Assembly (NCBI RefSeq): GCF_009712475.1
Contig: NZ_VCJO01000001.1
Coordinates: forward strand, 723,850-764,068
DNA: 40,219 bases
Direction: 5' to 3'
Source of the DNA: Micromonospora sp. CP22
GTDB lineage: Bacteria; Actinomycetota; Actinomycetes; Mycobacteriales; Micromonosporaceae
The position numbers were made by a program, and so were the translations under genes. Below are positions 24,615 through 33,018 of the stretch, one piece after another. A model generated the notes under the pieces. It was not told the origin of the DNA. It ran no database searches and worked only from the letters and a program-made list of their open reading frames with translations. Position 1 is the stretch's first letter. Each line of letters begins with the position of its first letter.

Positions 24615-26726
24615 ATGACCCGGGCGTTCCTGCCGAAGATGTTCACCGTCCTGCTGGCCGGCACGCTGGCCGGCCTGGTGCTGGCGGTGGCGGCGCTGCC
24701 GGCCGCGCTGGTGTTCGGCATCGGGTTCTCGGCGCTCGCGGCACCGTACGCGGAGCTGCCCAACACCCTGCGGACACCGCCGACGGCCCAACGGTCCAAC
24801 CTCTACGCCAACGACGGGACCACCCTGATCACCTCCTTCTACCAGGAGGACCGGGTCGACGTGCCGTTGGACGAGGTCGCCGTCGTGATGCGGCAGGCCA
24901 TCATCGCCGCCGAGGACGCCCGCTTCCACGAGCACCGCGGGGTGGACCTGCGGGGCATCGTACGGGCGTTCACCGTCAACCGGCGCGACGGCGCGACCCG
25001 GCAGGGCGCGTCCACACTGACCATGCAGTACGTCCGCAACGTGTTGAGCACGGACCCCCGGCTCACCGAGGCGCAGCGAGCCGCGGCCACCGAGGTGAGC
25101 ACCGCCCGCAAGATCCAGGAGATCCGGTACGCCCTGGCGTTGGAGCGGGAGCTGAGCAAGGACCAGATCCTGACCCGATACCTCAACATCGCGTACTTCG
25201 GCGCCGGTGCGTACGGCATCGCCGCCGCCAGCAAGCGGTACTTCTCCACCTCACCGGCGAAGCTCACGCTGGCCCAGGCGGCGCTGCTGGCCGGACTGGT
25301 CCGCTCCCCGCACACCGACGACCCGATCAACGGCGACGCGGACAGCGCGACCGCCCGACGCGGCTACGTGCTGGACCGGATGGTCGAGTCTGGCGTCATC
25401 GCGGCCGAGGAGGCGGCCCGCGCCGCGGCCCAACCGTTGAACCTGCGGCCCAGCGAGACTCCGAACGACTGCACCGCGGTACCCGAGGGACACAACGACT
25501 GGGGCTTCTTCTGCGACTGGTTCACCCGATGGTGGAACAGCCAGAAGGCGTTCGGCGGCACCGTCGACGAGCGGCAGCGCACCCTGCGCCGGGGCGGGTT
25601 CAGCATCGTCTCCTCCCTGGACCCGGGGGTGCAGCGGGCCACCACCGAGCAGGTGCGGCGGGTCTACCCGGCCGAACACCCGCACGCCATGCCGACCGCC
25701 GTGGTGCAGCCCGGCACCGGCCGCGTACTCGCCATGTCGGTCAACCGGGTCTACAGCGTGGCCGCCAACCCGGGTGGCCAGCAGAACCATCCCAACACCG
25801 TCAACCAGCTCGTCGCCGGTGGCGGCACCATCGTCGGCTACCAGGCCGGTTCCACGTTCAAGCTCTTCACCATGCTGGCCGCGCTGGAGGCCGGACTGCC
25901 GCTGAACACGGTCTTCGACGCGCCCCGGCGGATCGTCACCGACTTCCGGATCAGCGGCGAGCCGAGCTGCGGAGGGTACTGGTGTCCGCAGAACGCCAGC
26001 GCCTCGGTGAGCGGTCGACACGACATGTGGACCGCGTTCGGCGACTCGGTCAACACGTACTTCGCGTGGTTGACCGAGCGGGTCGGCGCCGACCGGGTGG
26101 TGGAGATGGCCGAACGGCTGGGCATCGTGTTCCGGGCCGACGACGACGCCCAGTTGGCCCGGCACGGCGCACGTGAGTGGGGGCCGTTCACCCTGGGAGT
26201 CTCCGCCACCACCCCGCTCGACCTGGCCGGCGCGTACGCGACGCTGGGCGCGGAGGGCACCTGGTGCGCGCCCACGCCGGTCGTCTCGATCACCGACGCC
26301 GCCGGTCGCCGGGTGGCTGCCGGGCAGCCGGACTGTCGGCAGGTGCTCGACGTCGACGTGGCCCGTGCGGCGACGGACGCGGCCCGCTGCCCGGTCGGCG
26401 ACCAGTCCATGTACCACGCCTGCGAGGGCGGCACGGCGACCCGGTTGCGTGGTCAGCTCGGCCGGCCGGTGGCGGGCAAGACGGGCAGCTCCGAGGAGTA
26501 CGCCACGGAGACCGTGGTGGCCTTCACCCCGCAGTTGGTGGTGGCGGCGATGGCGGCCAACCCCGACGAGCCGCAGGACGCGGTCGGTCGCGCGGTGCAG
26601 AGCGCCATGGTGGAGGGCGTCGGCGAGATCCTCTCCTACGCGTTGCGCGACGAGCCGGTCCGCGACTTCGTGCCACCGAGCGAGGCGACCGCCTGGCGGG
26701 TCACCGGGGAGCGCACCGGCAACTGA
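24615..26726 (+). CDS. Bifunctional penicillin-binding protein (class A)
   Basis: 703 aa. It builds peptidoglycan outside the membrane: the glycosyltransferase domain polymerises lipid II and the transpeptidase domain cross-links. One N-terminal membrane anchor lies at about residues 10-42. The glycosyltransferase motifs are IIAAEDARFHEHRGVD (catalytic E100), RQGASTLTMQYVRN and a LERELSKDQILTRYLNIAYFG segment. The transpeptidase motifs are S413-T-F-K416, S478-V-N480 and K622-T-G624. Four cysteines in the C-terminal half could form extracellular disulfides. No PASTA domain is present. The ATG is preceded by GGGGAGAG. It is convergent with the SDR gene, with only 21 bp between stops. Confidence 0.95.
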   Translation: MTRAFLPKMFTVLLAGTLAGLVLAVAALPAALVFGIGFSALAAPYAELPNTLRTPPTAQRSNLYANDGTTLITSFYQEDRVDVPLDEVAVVMRQAIIAAEDARFHEHRGVDLRGIVRAFTVNRRDGATRQGASTLTMQYVRNVLSTDPRLTEAQRAAATEVSTARKIQEIRYALALERELSKDQILTRYLNIAYFGAGAYGIAAASKRYFSTSPAKLTLAQAALLAGLVRSPHTDDPINGDADSATARRGYVLDRMVESGVIAAEEAARAAAQPLNLRPSETPNDCTAVPEGHNDWGFFCDWFTRWWNSQKAFGGTVDERQRTLRRGGFSIVSSLDPGVQRATTEQVRRVYPAEHPHAMPTAVVQPGTGRVLAMSVNRVYSVAANPGGQQNHPNTVNQLVAGGGTIVGYQAGSTFKLFTMLAALEAGLPLNTVFDAPRRIVTDFRISGEPSCGGYWCPQNASASVSGRHDMWTAFGDSVNTYFAWLTERVGADRVVEMAERLGIVFRADDDAQLARHGAREWGPFTLGVSATTPLDLAGAYATLGAEGTWCAPTPVVSITDAAGRRVAAGQPDCRQVLDVDVARAATDAARCPVGDQSMYHACEGGTATRLRGQLGRPVAGKTGSSEEYATETVVAFTPQLVVAAMAANPDEPQDAVGRAVQSAMVEGVGEILSYALRDEPVRDFVPPSEATAWRVTGERTGN

Positions 26727-26747
26727 CCGACGCCACCGCCGAACCCG

Positions 26748-28229
26748 TCAGTGGGCCCGCGTGGGGGTCTCGATCCGCTCGGCGTCCCGGGCGATGTTGC
26801 GGGCCATCCCGCCGAAGACCAGCGAGTGGAACGGTGCCACCGCAGCCCAGTAGACATGCCCGGCCAGGCCCCGGGGCAGGAACACCGCCCGCTGCCGGTA
26901 GCAGACCTGCCCGGTGTCGTCCTGCTGTACCCGCATCTCCAGCCAGGCCCGGCCGGGCACCCGCATCTCGGCACGTAGCCGCAGCAGCTCACCGGGGACG
27001 ATCTCCTCCACCCGCCAGAAGTCCAGCGCCTCGCCGACGCGCAGTCGGTGCGGGTGCCGTCGGCCCCGCCGCAGCCCCACCCCGCCCACCAGCCGGTCCA
27101 ACCAGCCGCGCACCGACCAGGCCAGCGGGAACGAGTACCAGCCGTTCTCGCCGCCGATTCCCTCGATCACCTGCCACAACGCCTCCGGCGGTGCCGCCAC
27201 CGCCCGCCGCCGCAGGTCGGTGTAGGCGGTGCCGCCGCTCCAGTGCGGGTCGCTGGGCAACGGCTCGGCGGGCGCGTCCGCCCCGGCCGCGTTCGACCAG
27301 CGCGTCTCCACCTGGGCGTCGCGTACCTTGGTCAGCGCCAGCTCGACGGCCTGGTCGAATCCGGTGAGCCCGCCCGGCGGGTCCGGCAGGTACGCCGCGA
27401 TGTCGTGCTCGTGCGCCACCGACTCGTGGATCAGGCTCTCCACCAGCGGTCGGGCGAGCGAGCTGGGCACCGGGGTGATCAGTCCGACCCAGTACGACGA
27501 CAGCGTGGGCGTCAACGGCCGTACCGGTAGCACCACCCGACGGGAGAGTCCGGCCACCCGGGCGTAGCGCTGCATCATGTCGCCGAAGGTGAGCACGTCC
27601 GGACCGGCGATGTCGAAGGCCCGGTTGACCTCCGCCGGTAGCCCCGCACAGCCGACCAGGTAGCGCAGCACGTCGCGGACCGCGATCGGCTGGATCCGGT
27701 TGGCGACCCAGCGCGGGGTGACCATGACCGGCAGTCGTTCGGTCAGGTAGCGCAGCATCTCGAACGACGCCGACCCGGAACCGATGATCACGGCTGCGCG
27801 GAGCACCACCGTCGGCACTCCGCTGTCCAGCAGGATCCGCCCCACCTCGGTGCGGGAGCGCAGGTGCGCCGACGAGTGTTCGTCGTCGGCCGCCGGCTCC
27901 GGCCCACCGAGGTAGACGATTCGGCGTACGCCCGCCGCGTGGGCCGCCGCCGCGAACGTGGTCGCGGCCTGTCGGTCGGCGGTCTCGAAGCCGGTCTGGC
28001 CGAGCGAGTGCACCAGGTAGTACGCCACGTCGACGCCGTCGAAGACGCCGGTCAGGCTCTCCGGTCGGCTCAGGTCACCCTCGACCACCTCGACCTGCGA
28101 TGCCCACGGCACGTCGCGTAGCCGACCCGCGCGCCGCGCCAGGCAGCGCACCGTGTGTCCCTCCGCCAGCAGGCGCGGCGCCAACCGCCCGCCCACGTAC
28201 CCCGTCGCGCCGGTCACCAGGCATTTCAC
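26748..28229 (-). CDS. SDR-type NAD(P)-binding protein fused to DUF2867
   Basis: 493 aa from a GTG at 28229 ([16 protein letters not shown]). The frame is open a further 73 codons, but that would cross the glyA promoter. Residues 1-300 form an atypical short-chain dehydrogenase/NmrA-like Rossmann domain with dinucleotide motif TGATGYVGG. The canonical YxxxK is not obvious; [19 protein letters not shown] occupies the equivalent region. Residues about 330-490 match DUF2867 ([45 protein letters not shown]), a START-like lipid/ligand-binding fold. E. coli YbjT has the same domain pair. Function is unknown. It shares a divergent promoter region with glyA. Confidence 0.88.
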   Translation of the reverse strand: MKCLVTGATGYVGGRLAPRLLAEGHTVRCLARRAGRLRDVPWASQVEVVEGDLSRPESLTGVFDGVDVAYYLVHSLGQTGFETADRQAATTFAAAAHAAGVRRIVYLGGPEPAADDEHSSAHLRSRTEVGRILLDSGVPTVVLRAAVIIGSGSASFEMLRYLTERLPVMVTPRWVANRIQPIAVRDVLRYLVGCAGLPAEVNRAFDIAGPDVLTFGDMMQRYARVAGLSRRVVLPVRPLTPTLSSYWVGLITPVPSSLARPLVESLIHESVAHEHDIAAYLPDPPGGLTGFDQAVELALTKVRDAQVETRWSNAAGADAPAEPLPSDPHWSGGTAYTDLRRRAVAAPPEALWQVIEGIGGENGWYSFPLAWSVRGWLDRLVGGVGLRRGRRHPHRLRVGEALDFWRVEEIVPGELLRLRAEMRVPGRAWLEMRVQQDDTGQVCYRQRAVFLPRGLAGHVYWAAVAPFHSLVFGGMARNIARDAERIETPTRAH

Positions 28230-28241
28230 GCCTCCAGTCTG
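28230..28241 (-). promoter_or_regulatory. SDR gene -10 element, predicted leaderless start
   Basis: On the minus strand CAGACT (28241-28236) is six bases before the GTG at 28229. GAGG lies only one base from the GTG, too close to act as a ribosome binding site. Confidence 0.55.
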
Positions 28242-28249
28242 CGGTCTCA

Positions 28250-28263
28250 TAGACTCTGGCGCT
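28250..28263 (+). promoter_or_regulatory. glyA -10 element, predicted leaderless or near-leaderless start
   Basis: TAGACT (28250-28255) is eight bases before the glyA GTG at 28264. With the opposite-strand CAGACT at 28236-28241 it forms an AGTCT...AGACT inverted arrangement, so the two promoters share one RNA polymerase footprint. Confidence 0.6.
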
Positions 28264-29550
28264 GTGGAGACCGCCGAGGGCACCTTCTGGGGGCCCGACT
28301 TCGAGCAGCTCAGCACGGCCGATCCGGAGATCGCGGAGGTGGTGCTCGGTGAGCTGGATCGGCTGCGCGGCGGTCTGCAACTGATCGCCAGCGAGAACCT
28401 CACCTCGCCGGCGGTGCTGGCCGCGTTGGGCTCCACGCTGACCAACAAGTACGCCGAGGGCTACCCGGGTCGGCGTTACTACGGTGGCTGCGCGCAGGTG
28501 GACCGGGCCGAGGAGCTCGGCATCGCCCGGGCGAAGGACCTCTTCGGCGCCGAGCACGCGAACCTCCAACCGCACTCCGGCGCGAGCGCCAACCTCGCCG
28601 CGTACGCCGCCCTGGTGCAGCCGGGCGACACCGTGCTGGCGATGGAGCTGCCGCACGGCGGGCACCTGACCCACGGCAGCCGGGTGAACTTCTCCGGCCG
28701 ATGGTTCAACCCGGTCGGCTACACCGTCCGGCGGGACACCGAGCTGATCGACTACGACGAGGTACGGGACCTCGCGCTCGTCCACCGGCCTAAGATGATC
28801 ATTTGTGGGGCGACGGCCTATCCCCGGCTGATCGACTTCGCCCGGTTCCGCGAGATCGCCGACGAGGTCGGCGCGTACCTGATGGTGGACGCCGCGCACT
28901 TCGTCGGGCTGGTCGCGGGGCAGGCGATCCCGTCGCCGGTGCCGTACGCCGACGTGGTCTGCGCGACCACCCACAAGGTGCTGCGCGGCCCGCGCGGCGG
29001 CATGATCCTCTGTCGGGAGTCGCTGGCCGAGCGGATCGACAAGGCGGTCTTCCCGTTCACCCAGGGCGGGCCGCTGATGCACACCGTGGCGGCCAAGGCG
29101 GTCGCGCTGCGCGAGGCGGCCCAACCGGCGTACCGGGACTACGCCGCGCAGGTGGTGGCGAACGCGCGGGCGCTCGCCGACGGGCTGGCGGCCGAGGGGA
29201 TGCGGCCGGTCTCCGGTGGCACCGACACCCACCTGGCCCTGGTCGACCTGCGGGAGTTGGCGGTCACCGGCGCGCAGGCCGAGGCGCGGTGCGACGCGGC
29301 GACCATCACCTTGAACAAGAACGCGATCCCGTACGACCCGCAGCGACCGATGGTCGCCTCCGGGATCCGGGTGGGCACTCCGAGCGTCACCACGCAGGGC
29401 ATGGGGGAGGCGCAGATGCGCACGGTCGCCGGACTGATCGCCCGGGCGGTGCGGACCGACCCGTCCGCCCCGGGTGGGGCCGACGAACTCGCCCGGATCG
29501 CCGCCGACGTGGCCGAGCTGGCCGTCGAGTTCCCGGCGTACCCCAGATGA
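28264..29550 (+). CDS. glyA: Serine hydroxymethyltransferase
   Basis: 428 aa from GTG 28264 ([16 protein letters not shown]). PLP enzyme that interconverts serine and glycine while charging tetrahydrofolate with a one-carbon unit. Motifs are [62 protein letters not shown] and the PLP-lysine segment [16 protein letters not shown]. The sequence has features of the actinobacterial type (for example [23 protein letters not shown]). The frame is open back to 28153, but that overlaps the divergent gene. The stop overlaps the start of the AtpI-like gene (ATGA). Confidence 0.95.
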   Translation: METAEGTFWGPDFEQLSTADPEIAEVVLGELDRLRGGLQLIASENLTSPAVLAALGSTLTNKYAEGYPGRRYYGGCAQVDRAEELGIARAKDLFGAEHANLQPHSGASANLAAYAALVQPGDTVLAMELPHGGHLTHGSRVNFSGRWFNPVGYTVRRDTELIDYDEVRDLALVHRPKMIICGATAYPRLIDFARFREIADEVGAYLMVDAAHFVGLVAGQAIPSPVPYADVVCATTHKVLRGPRGGMILCRESLAERIDKAVFPFTQGGPLMHTVAAKAVALREAAQPAYRDYAAQVVANARALADGLAAEGMRPVSGGTDTHLALVDLRELAVTGAQAEARCDAATITLNKNAIPYDPQRPMVASGIRVGTPSVTTQGMGEAQMRTVAGLIARAVRTDPSAPGGADELARIAADVAELAVEFPAYPR

Positions 29551-30020
29551 GCGGGGCCCGTGCCGACGAGCCCGGCGCATCCCCGACGGCCGCGCCACCG
29601 GCGGGTCAGCCGGGTGCCATCCGGGCCCGGCTGCCGCACCTGCGGCTGCCGCTGCTCGCCTGCGCCGCGCTCGCGGTGATCGCGGTACCCGGCGCCGCCT
29701 GGCTGCGCGGCCCGACCGGGGCGGCCGGCGTGGCCGCCGGGATCGCCCTGGTGGTCGCGAGCTACGTGATCTCGGGGTTGTCGGTGGCCTGGGCGGACGC
29801 GGTCCACCCAAGACTGATCATGTCGGTGGGGCTGGTCACCTACGTCACGAAGATCGTGATCCTGGGGGTGGCGATGGCCGCCGTCGCGGCGACCGGCTGG
29901 CCCGGCCTGCCGGACATGGGCGTGGCCATCATCGCGGCCGTGGTGGTGTGGACCGGCGCCCATCTGACCTGGGCTTTGCGTACCCCGCTGCCCAGGGTGG
30001 ACCCACCGTCCGGTCACTGA
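29547..30020 (+). CDS. AtpI-like four-helix membrane protein
   Basis: 157 aa. The ATG overlaps the glyA stop (ATGA), so it is coupled to glyA rather than to the atp genes. After a Pro/Ala-rich N-terminus there are four predicted helices: [60 protein letters not shown] and [20 protein letters not shown]. Size and place just before the ATP synthase genes fit an AtpI-type assembly factor or Mg2+ transporter subunit; sequence similarity to AtpI is weak by eye. A 165-bp gap with promoter-like elements follows. Confidence 0.75.
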   Translation: MSGARADEPGASPTAAPPAGQPGAIRARLPHLRLPLLACAALAVIAVPGAAWLRGPTGAAGVAAGIALVVASYVISGLSVAWADAVHPRLIMSVGLVTYVTKIVILGVAMAAVAATGWPGLPDMGVAIIAAVVVWTGAHLTWALRTPLPRVDPPSGH

Positions 30021-30185
30021 CCGTACGGCTGGCGTTTCCCGGGCGTTTCGTCGGCCTGTTCGACTGGCCGGACAGGAGTAGGCTGAATCCGGTTTGATGC
30101 GCCGCACCCGCCGCCCGCACGCTGCTTGCAGTGTGGGGGGTGCCGCACACTCACGGGACACCCGACTGATAGTGTTCGCCTCGTC
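30021..30185 (+). promoter_or_regulatory. Promoter region of the atp operon
   Basis: Two -10-like hexamers are present: TAGGCT near 30078-30083 and TAGTGT at 30170-30175, ten bases before the ATG of the AtpZ-like gene. Upstream of the second is an inverted repeat AGTGTG (30130-30135) / CACACT (30146-30151), possibly an operator. No consensus -35 is visible. The short distance from TAGTGT to the ATG predicts a leader of only a few bases. Confidence 0.45.
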
Positions 30186-30407
30186 ATGGCCGACAACCCT
30201 CACCGCAGAAGCCCCGACGAGAACTCGTCGGAAGGTGTCGCCGGAGCCGTCCTCGGCTACCTGCTCGCCGGCATCGTGGTGTGGGGGTTCCTCGGCTGGT
30301 TGGCGGGGGATTTCCTGGGCCTGCCGACCGGCGTCGGAATCGCCGTCGGCATGATGCTCGGCGCAGCCGGAGCGATCTACCTGATCATGAAGAGGCTCAG
30401 TGCCTGA
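30186..30407 (+). CDS. AtpZ-like two-helix membrane protein
   Basis: 73 aa. A polar N-terminus (MADNPHRRSPDENSSEG) is followed by two helices, VLGYLLAGIVVWGFLGWLAG and GVGIAVGMMLGAAGAIYLIM, typical of AtpZ/AtpI-type small proteins encoded first in atp operons. In other bacteria AtpZ with AtpI supports Mg2+ supply or c-ring assembly. Here the AtpI-like gene lies before it, coupled to glyA, so the usual order is reversed. The ATG starts soon after the TAGTGT box. Confidence 0.8.
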   Translation: MADNPHRRSPDENSSEGVAGAVLGYLLAGIVVWGFLGWLAGDFLGLPTGVGIAVGMMLGAAGAIYLIMKRLSA

Positions 30408-30449
30408 GTGCCGGCACGCGCGGGTCTGTCGAGTGCGGAGGATGACACG

Positions 30450-31229
30450 GTGAGCGGACAGTTTATCGCCGCAGAGGGCCTGCCCTGGCCCCCCAAGGTC
30501 GATGACTTCTACCTGCCGGATCTCGCCGGCCCGTGGGTCACGAAGTTCACCCTGATGATCTGGCTGGCCGTCGGCCTTCTGATCATCTTCTTCATGGCGA
30601 CCTACCGGAACCCGAAGCTGGTGCCGAGCAAGGGCCAGTGGTACGCGGAGTCGATCTACGGTCTGGTCCGGGACAACATCGCCCGGGAACAGATGGGCAA
30701 GGACGGCATCCGGTTCGCGCCCTACTTCACCGTGCTGTTCTGCTTCATCGTGGTGACCAACCTCTTCGGTATCACCCCCGGGTTGCAGATCTCGCCGAAC
30801 TCGCACATCGCCTTCCCGATCGTGCTCGCCGCGATCTCCTACGTGATGTACCTCTACATCGGTGTTCGCAAGCAGGGCCTGGGCCGCTACCTCAAGCAGA
30901 GCCTGATCATCCCGGGCGTGCCGTGGCCGATGCACGTCCTGCTGATCCCGATCGAGTTCCTGCAGACCTTCATCGTCCGGCCGGTCACCCTGGCGGTGCG
31001 ACTCTTCGCCAACATGTTCGCCGGTCACCTGATCCTGCTGGTCTTCACCGTCGGCGGCTTCGTGATGCTGGCCTCGGACAACATCTTCATCCAGGTGACG
31101 TCGGTCTTCTCGTTCCTGATGGCGATCCTGATGGCCTTCTTCGAGGTGCTCGTCGCGCTGTTGCAGGCATACGTCTTCGTCACCCTGACCGCCAACTACA
31201 TCGGCACGTCGCTCGCAGACGGGCACTGA
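30450..31229 (+). CDS. atpB: ATP synthase subunit a
   Basis: 259 aa, integral membrane subunit that forms the proton half-channels of Fo. The GTG at 30450 (VSGQFIAAEGLPWPP) has GGAGG nine bases upstream and is preferred over the GTG at 30408, which adds 14 unconserved residues. The essential arginine is in VTLAVRLFANMFAGHLIL. Other conserved parts are TNLFGITPGLQISPNSHI and VALLQAYVFVTLTANYI. First structural gene of the F1Fo operon. Confidence 0.97.
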   Translation: MSGQFIAAEGLPWPPKVDDFYLPDLAGPWVTKFTLMIWLAVGLLIIFFMATYRNPKLVPSKGQWYAESIYGLVRDNIAREQMGKDGIRFAPYFTVLFCFIVVTNLFGITPGLQISPNSHIAFPIVLAAISYVMYLYIGVRKQGLGRYLKQSLIIPGVPWPMHVLLIPIEFLQTFIVRPVTLAVRLFANMFAGHLILLVFTVGGFVMLASDNIFIQVTSVFSFLMAILMAFFEVLVALLQAYVFVTLTANYIGTSLADGH

Positions 31230-31243
31230 TCCACAGACCTCGG

Positions 31244-31300
31244 CGGGCCGCCCGGCCCGACCAAGCTCCGGTACGACCGCGTACGCGTGAGAACTCACGC
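31244..31300 (+). other. Two hairpins in the atpB-atpE gap
   Basis: First hairpin: CGGGCCG-CC-CGGCCCG (31244-31259). Second hairpin: GCGTGAG/CTCACGC around 31285-31300, closing on GAAC. The second ends nine bases before the strong AGGAGG of atpE (31309-31314). Such structures may stabilise or separate the atpE message, which is needed in many copies. Confidence 0.55.
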
Positions 31301-31323
31301 CTCTACTAGGAGGAATACCCGCA

Positions 31324-31545
31324 ATGGACGTTATTGCCGCCATCGAGGGCAGCGTCAACACCATCGGCTACGGCCTCGCCGCCATCGGCCCCGGTATCGG
31401 TGTCGCCCTGGTCTTCGCGGCCTACATTCAGGCCAGCGCCCGCCAGCCGGAGTCCGCCGGTTACAACCGCACCTGGCTGGTCCTGGGCTTCGCGCTGGTC
31501 GAGGCGCTCGCCCTGTTCGGCCTGGTGCTCGCGTTCGCAGTCTGA
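31324..31545 (+). CDS. atpE: ATP synthase subunit c
   Basis: 73 aa hairpin of two helices that oligomerises into the rotor ring. Helix 1 has the glycine pattern [13 protein letters not shown]. The polar loop is SARQPES, with the conserved R-Q-P. The proton-binding glutamate is in [15 protein letters not shown]. No Na+-binding pattern is seen, so the ring is proton-type. AGGAGG lies ten bases upstream of the ATG. This is the subunit targeted by diarylquinolines in mycobacteria. Confidence 0.97.
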   Translation: MDVIAAIEGSVNTIGYGLAAIGPGIGVALVFAAYIQASARQPESAGYNRTWLVLGFALVEALALFGLVLAFAV

Positions 31546-31574
31546 CGTAGCCCGACGCGACCCGGAGGTCTGAC

Positions 31575-32105
31575 ATGTATGTCGCCGCTGAAGGTGCAGA
31601 GCACCACCCGCTCGTGCCGATCTGGCAGGAGCTCGTCGTCGGGACGATCGCCTTCGCCCTGCTCTGCTTCGTGCTGCTGAAGTTCGTGATGCCGCGCATG
31701 GAGGCGATGTATCAGGCGCGGGTCGACGCGATCGAGGGCGGTCTCAAGCGTGCCGAGGCTGCTCAGGCCGAGGCCAACCAACTGCTGGAGCAGTACCGGG
31801 CCCAGCTCGCCGAGGTGCGTACCGAGGCGGCACGGATCCGGGACGACGCCCGTGCGGACGCCGAGTCGATCCGGACCGACATCCTGGCCAAGGCCCGGGA
31901 GGAGTCGGACCGGATCATCGCCGCCGGTCGGGAGTCGCTGGCCGTGGAACGCCAGACCATCGTGCGCGAGCTGCGCGCGGAGGTCGGCGGCCTCGCGGTC
32001 GACCTGGCCAGCCGGATCGTGGGCGAGTCGCTCGCTGACGAGGCTCGCCGTAAGGGCACCGTCGAGCGGTTCCTCACCGATCTCGAGAGCGCGGGGGCCC
32101 GCTGA
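31575..32105 (+). CDS. atpF: ATP synthase subunit b
   Basis: 176 aa peripheral stalk subunit. One N-terminal membrane helix (WQELVVGTIAFALLCFVLL) is followed by a long charged coiled coil (ARVDAIEGGLKRAEAAQAEANQLL...). GGAGG precedes the ATG. Its stop shares one base with atpH (TGATG). b and delta are separate genes here, unlike the b-delta fusion of mycobacteria. Confidence 0.96.
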   Translation: MYVAAEGAEHHPLVPIWQELVVGTIAFALLCFVLLKFVMPRMEAMYQARVDAIEGGLKRAEAAQAEANQLLEQYRAQLAEVRTEAARIRDDARADAESIRTDILAKAREESDRIIAAGRESLAVERQTIVRELRAEVGGLAVDLASRIVGESLADEARRKGTVERFLTDLESAGAR

Positions 32106-32926
32106 TGCAGGCCGCCAGCCGGGAGTCCTACGCAGCCGCGCTCGCGCGGCTGGAGGCGTACGTCGCCGGTGCCGAGCCGTCGACCGTGGCCGGCACCGGC
32201 GCGGAGCTGCTCGCCGTCGCGGACCTGCTGCGGCGGGAGGTCCGGCTGCGTCGGGCACTCTCCGACCCGGCCCGTGAGGGCGCGGACCGCACCGGCCTGC
32301 TGAACACGGTGCTCTCCGGCAAGGTCGGTGCGGACACGCTCGACCTGCTGGGGGCCCTGGTCTCCGGTCGCTGGTCCGCGCCGTCGGAACTGCTCGACGG
32401 GGCGGAGAGCCTCGGCGTGCAGACCCTGCTCGCCAGCGCCGACCGCGCCGGCGAGCTGGGCGAGGTGGAGGACGAGCTGTTCCGCTTCGGCCAGGTGGTC
32501 GCCGCGGACCCGCAGCTGTCCAACGCCCTGTCCGACCCGATGGCGCCGGTGGCGCAGCGGGCCGAGCTGGTCGGGATGCTCCTGACGGGCAAGGCTCGAC
32601 CGGTGACGGTGCGGCTGACGGAGGCGGCGCTTGCCGGCTTCGGTGGGCGCTCGTTCACCGCCGCGCTGTCCCGGCTGGTGGAGTTGGCGGCGGAGCGGCG
32701 GGACCGGCAGGTCGCGTACGTGACGGTCGCCGCACCGCTCACCGAGGAAGAGGAGCGGCGACTGAGCGATCGGCTGTCCGCCATATACGGTCGACCGGTT
32801 GCTGTCAAGCTTACGGTTGACCCGTCGATCCTCGGTGGAGTGAGCGTACGGGTGGGTTCGGACCTCTACGACGGGACGATCCTGCGCCGCCTCAACGAAA
32901 CCCGCAACGCGCTCGCAAAGCGCTGA
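32105..32926 (+). CDS. atpH: ATP synthase subunit delta
   Basis: 273 aa, longer than the about 177 aa of E. coli delta but usual for actinobacteria. It joins the peripheral stalk to the top of F1. The C-terminal half carries the family signature (AYVTVAAPLTEEEERRLSDRL...VKLTVDPSILGGVSVRVGSDLYDGTI). The ATG overlaps the atpF stop by one base. A 92-bp gap follows before atpA. Confidence 0.95.
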   Translation: MQAASRESYAAALARLEAYVAGAEPSTVAGTGAELLAVADLLRREVRLRRALSDPAREGADRTGLLNTVLSGKVGADTLDLLGALVSGRWSAPSELLDGAESLGVQTLLASADRAGELGEVEDELFRFGQVVAADPQLSNALSDPMAPVAQRAELVGMLLTGKARPVTVRLTEAALAGFGGRSFTAALSRLVELAAERRDRQVAYVTVAAPLTEEEERRLSDRLSAIYGRPVAVKLTVDPSILGGVSVRVGSDLYDGTILRRLNETRNALAKR

Positions 32927-33018
32927 TCAGCACCCAGCGAAGCGCCCGGAAAGACAGTCGACCCGAGGACCGGTCGGTACTAGGTATCCCGGGCCCCTGA
33001 TACTTAAGGAAGCAGAGG

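Noticed and set aside
29139..31364. Long minus-strand frame opposite glyA and atpB
   Set aside because: It covers two well-supported plus-strand genes and their spacer, and has antisense-type composition.
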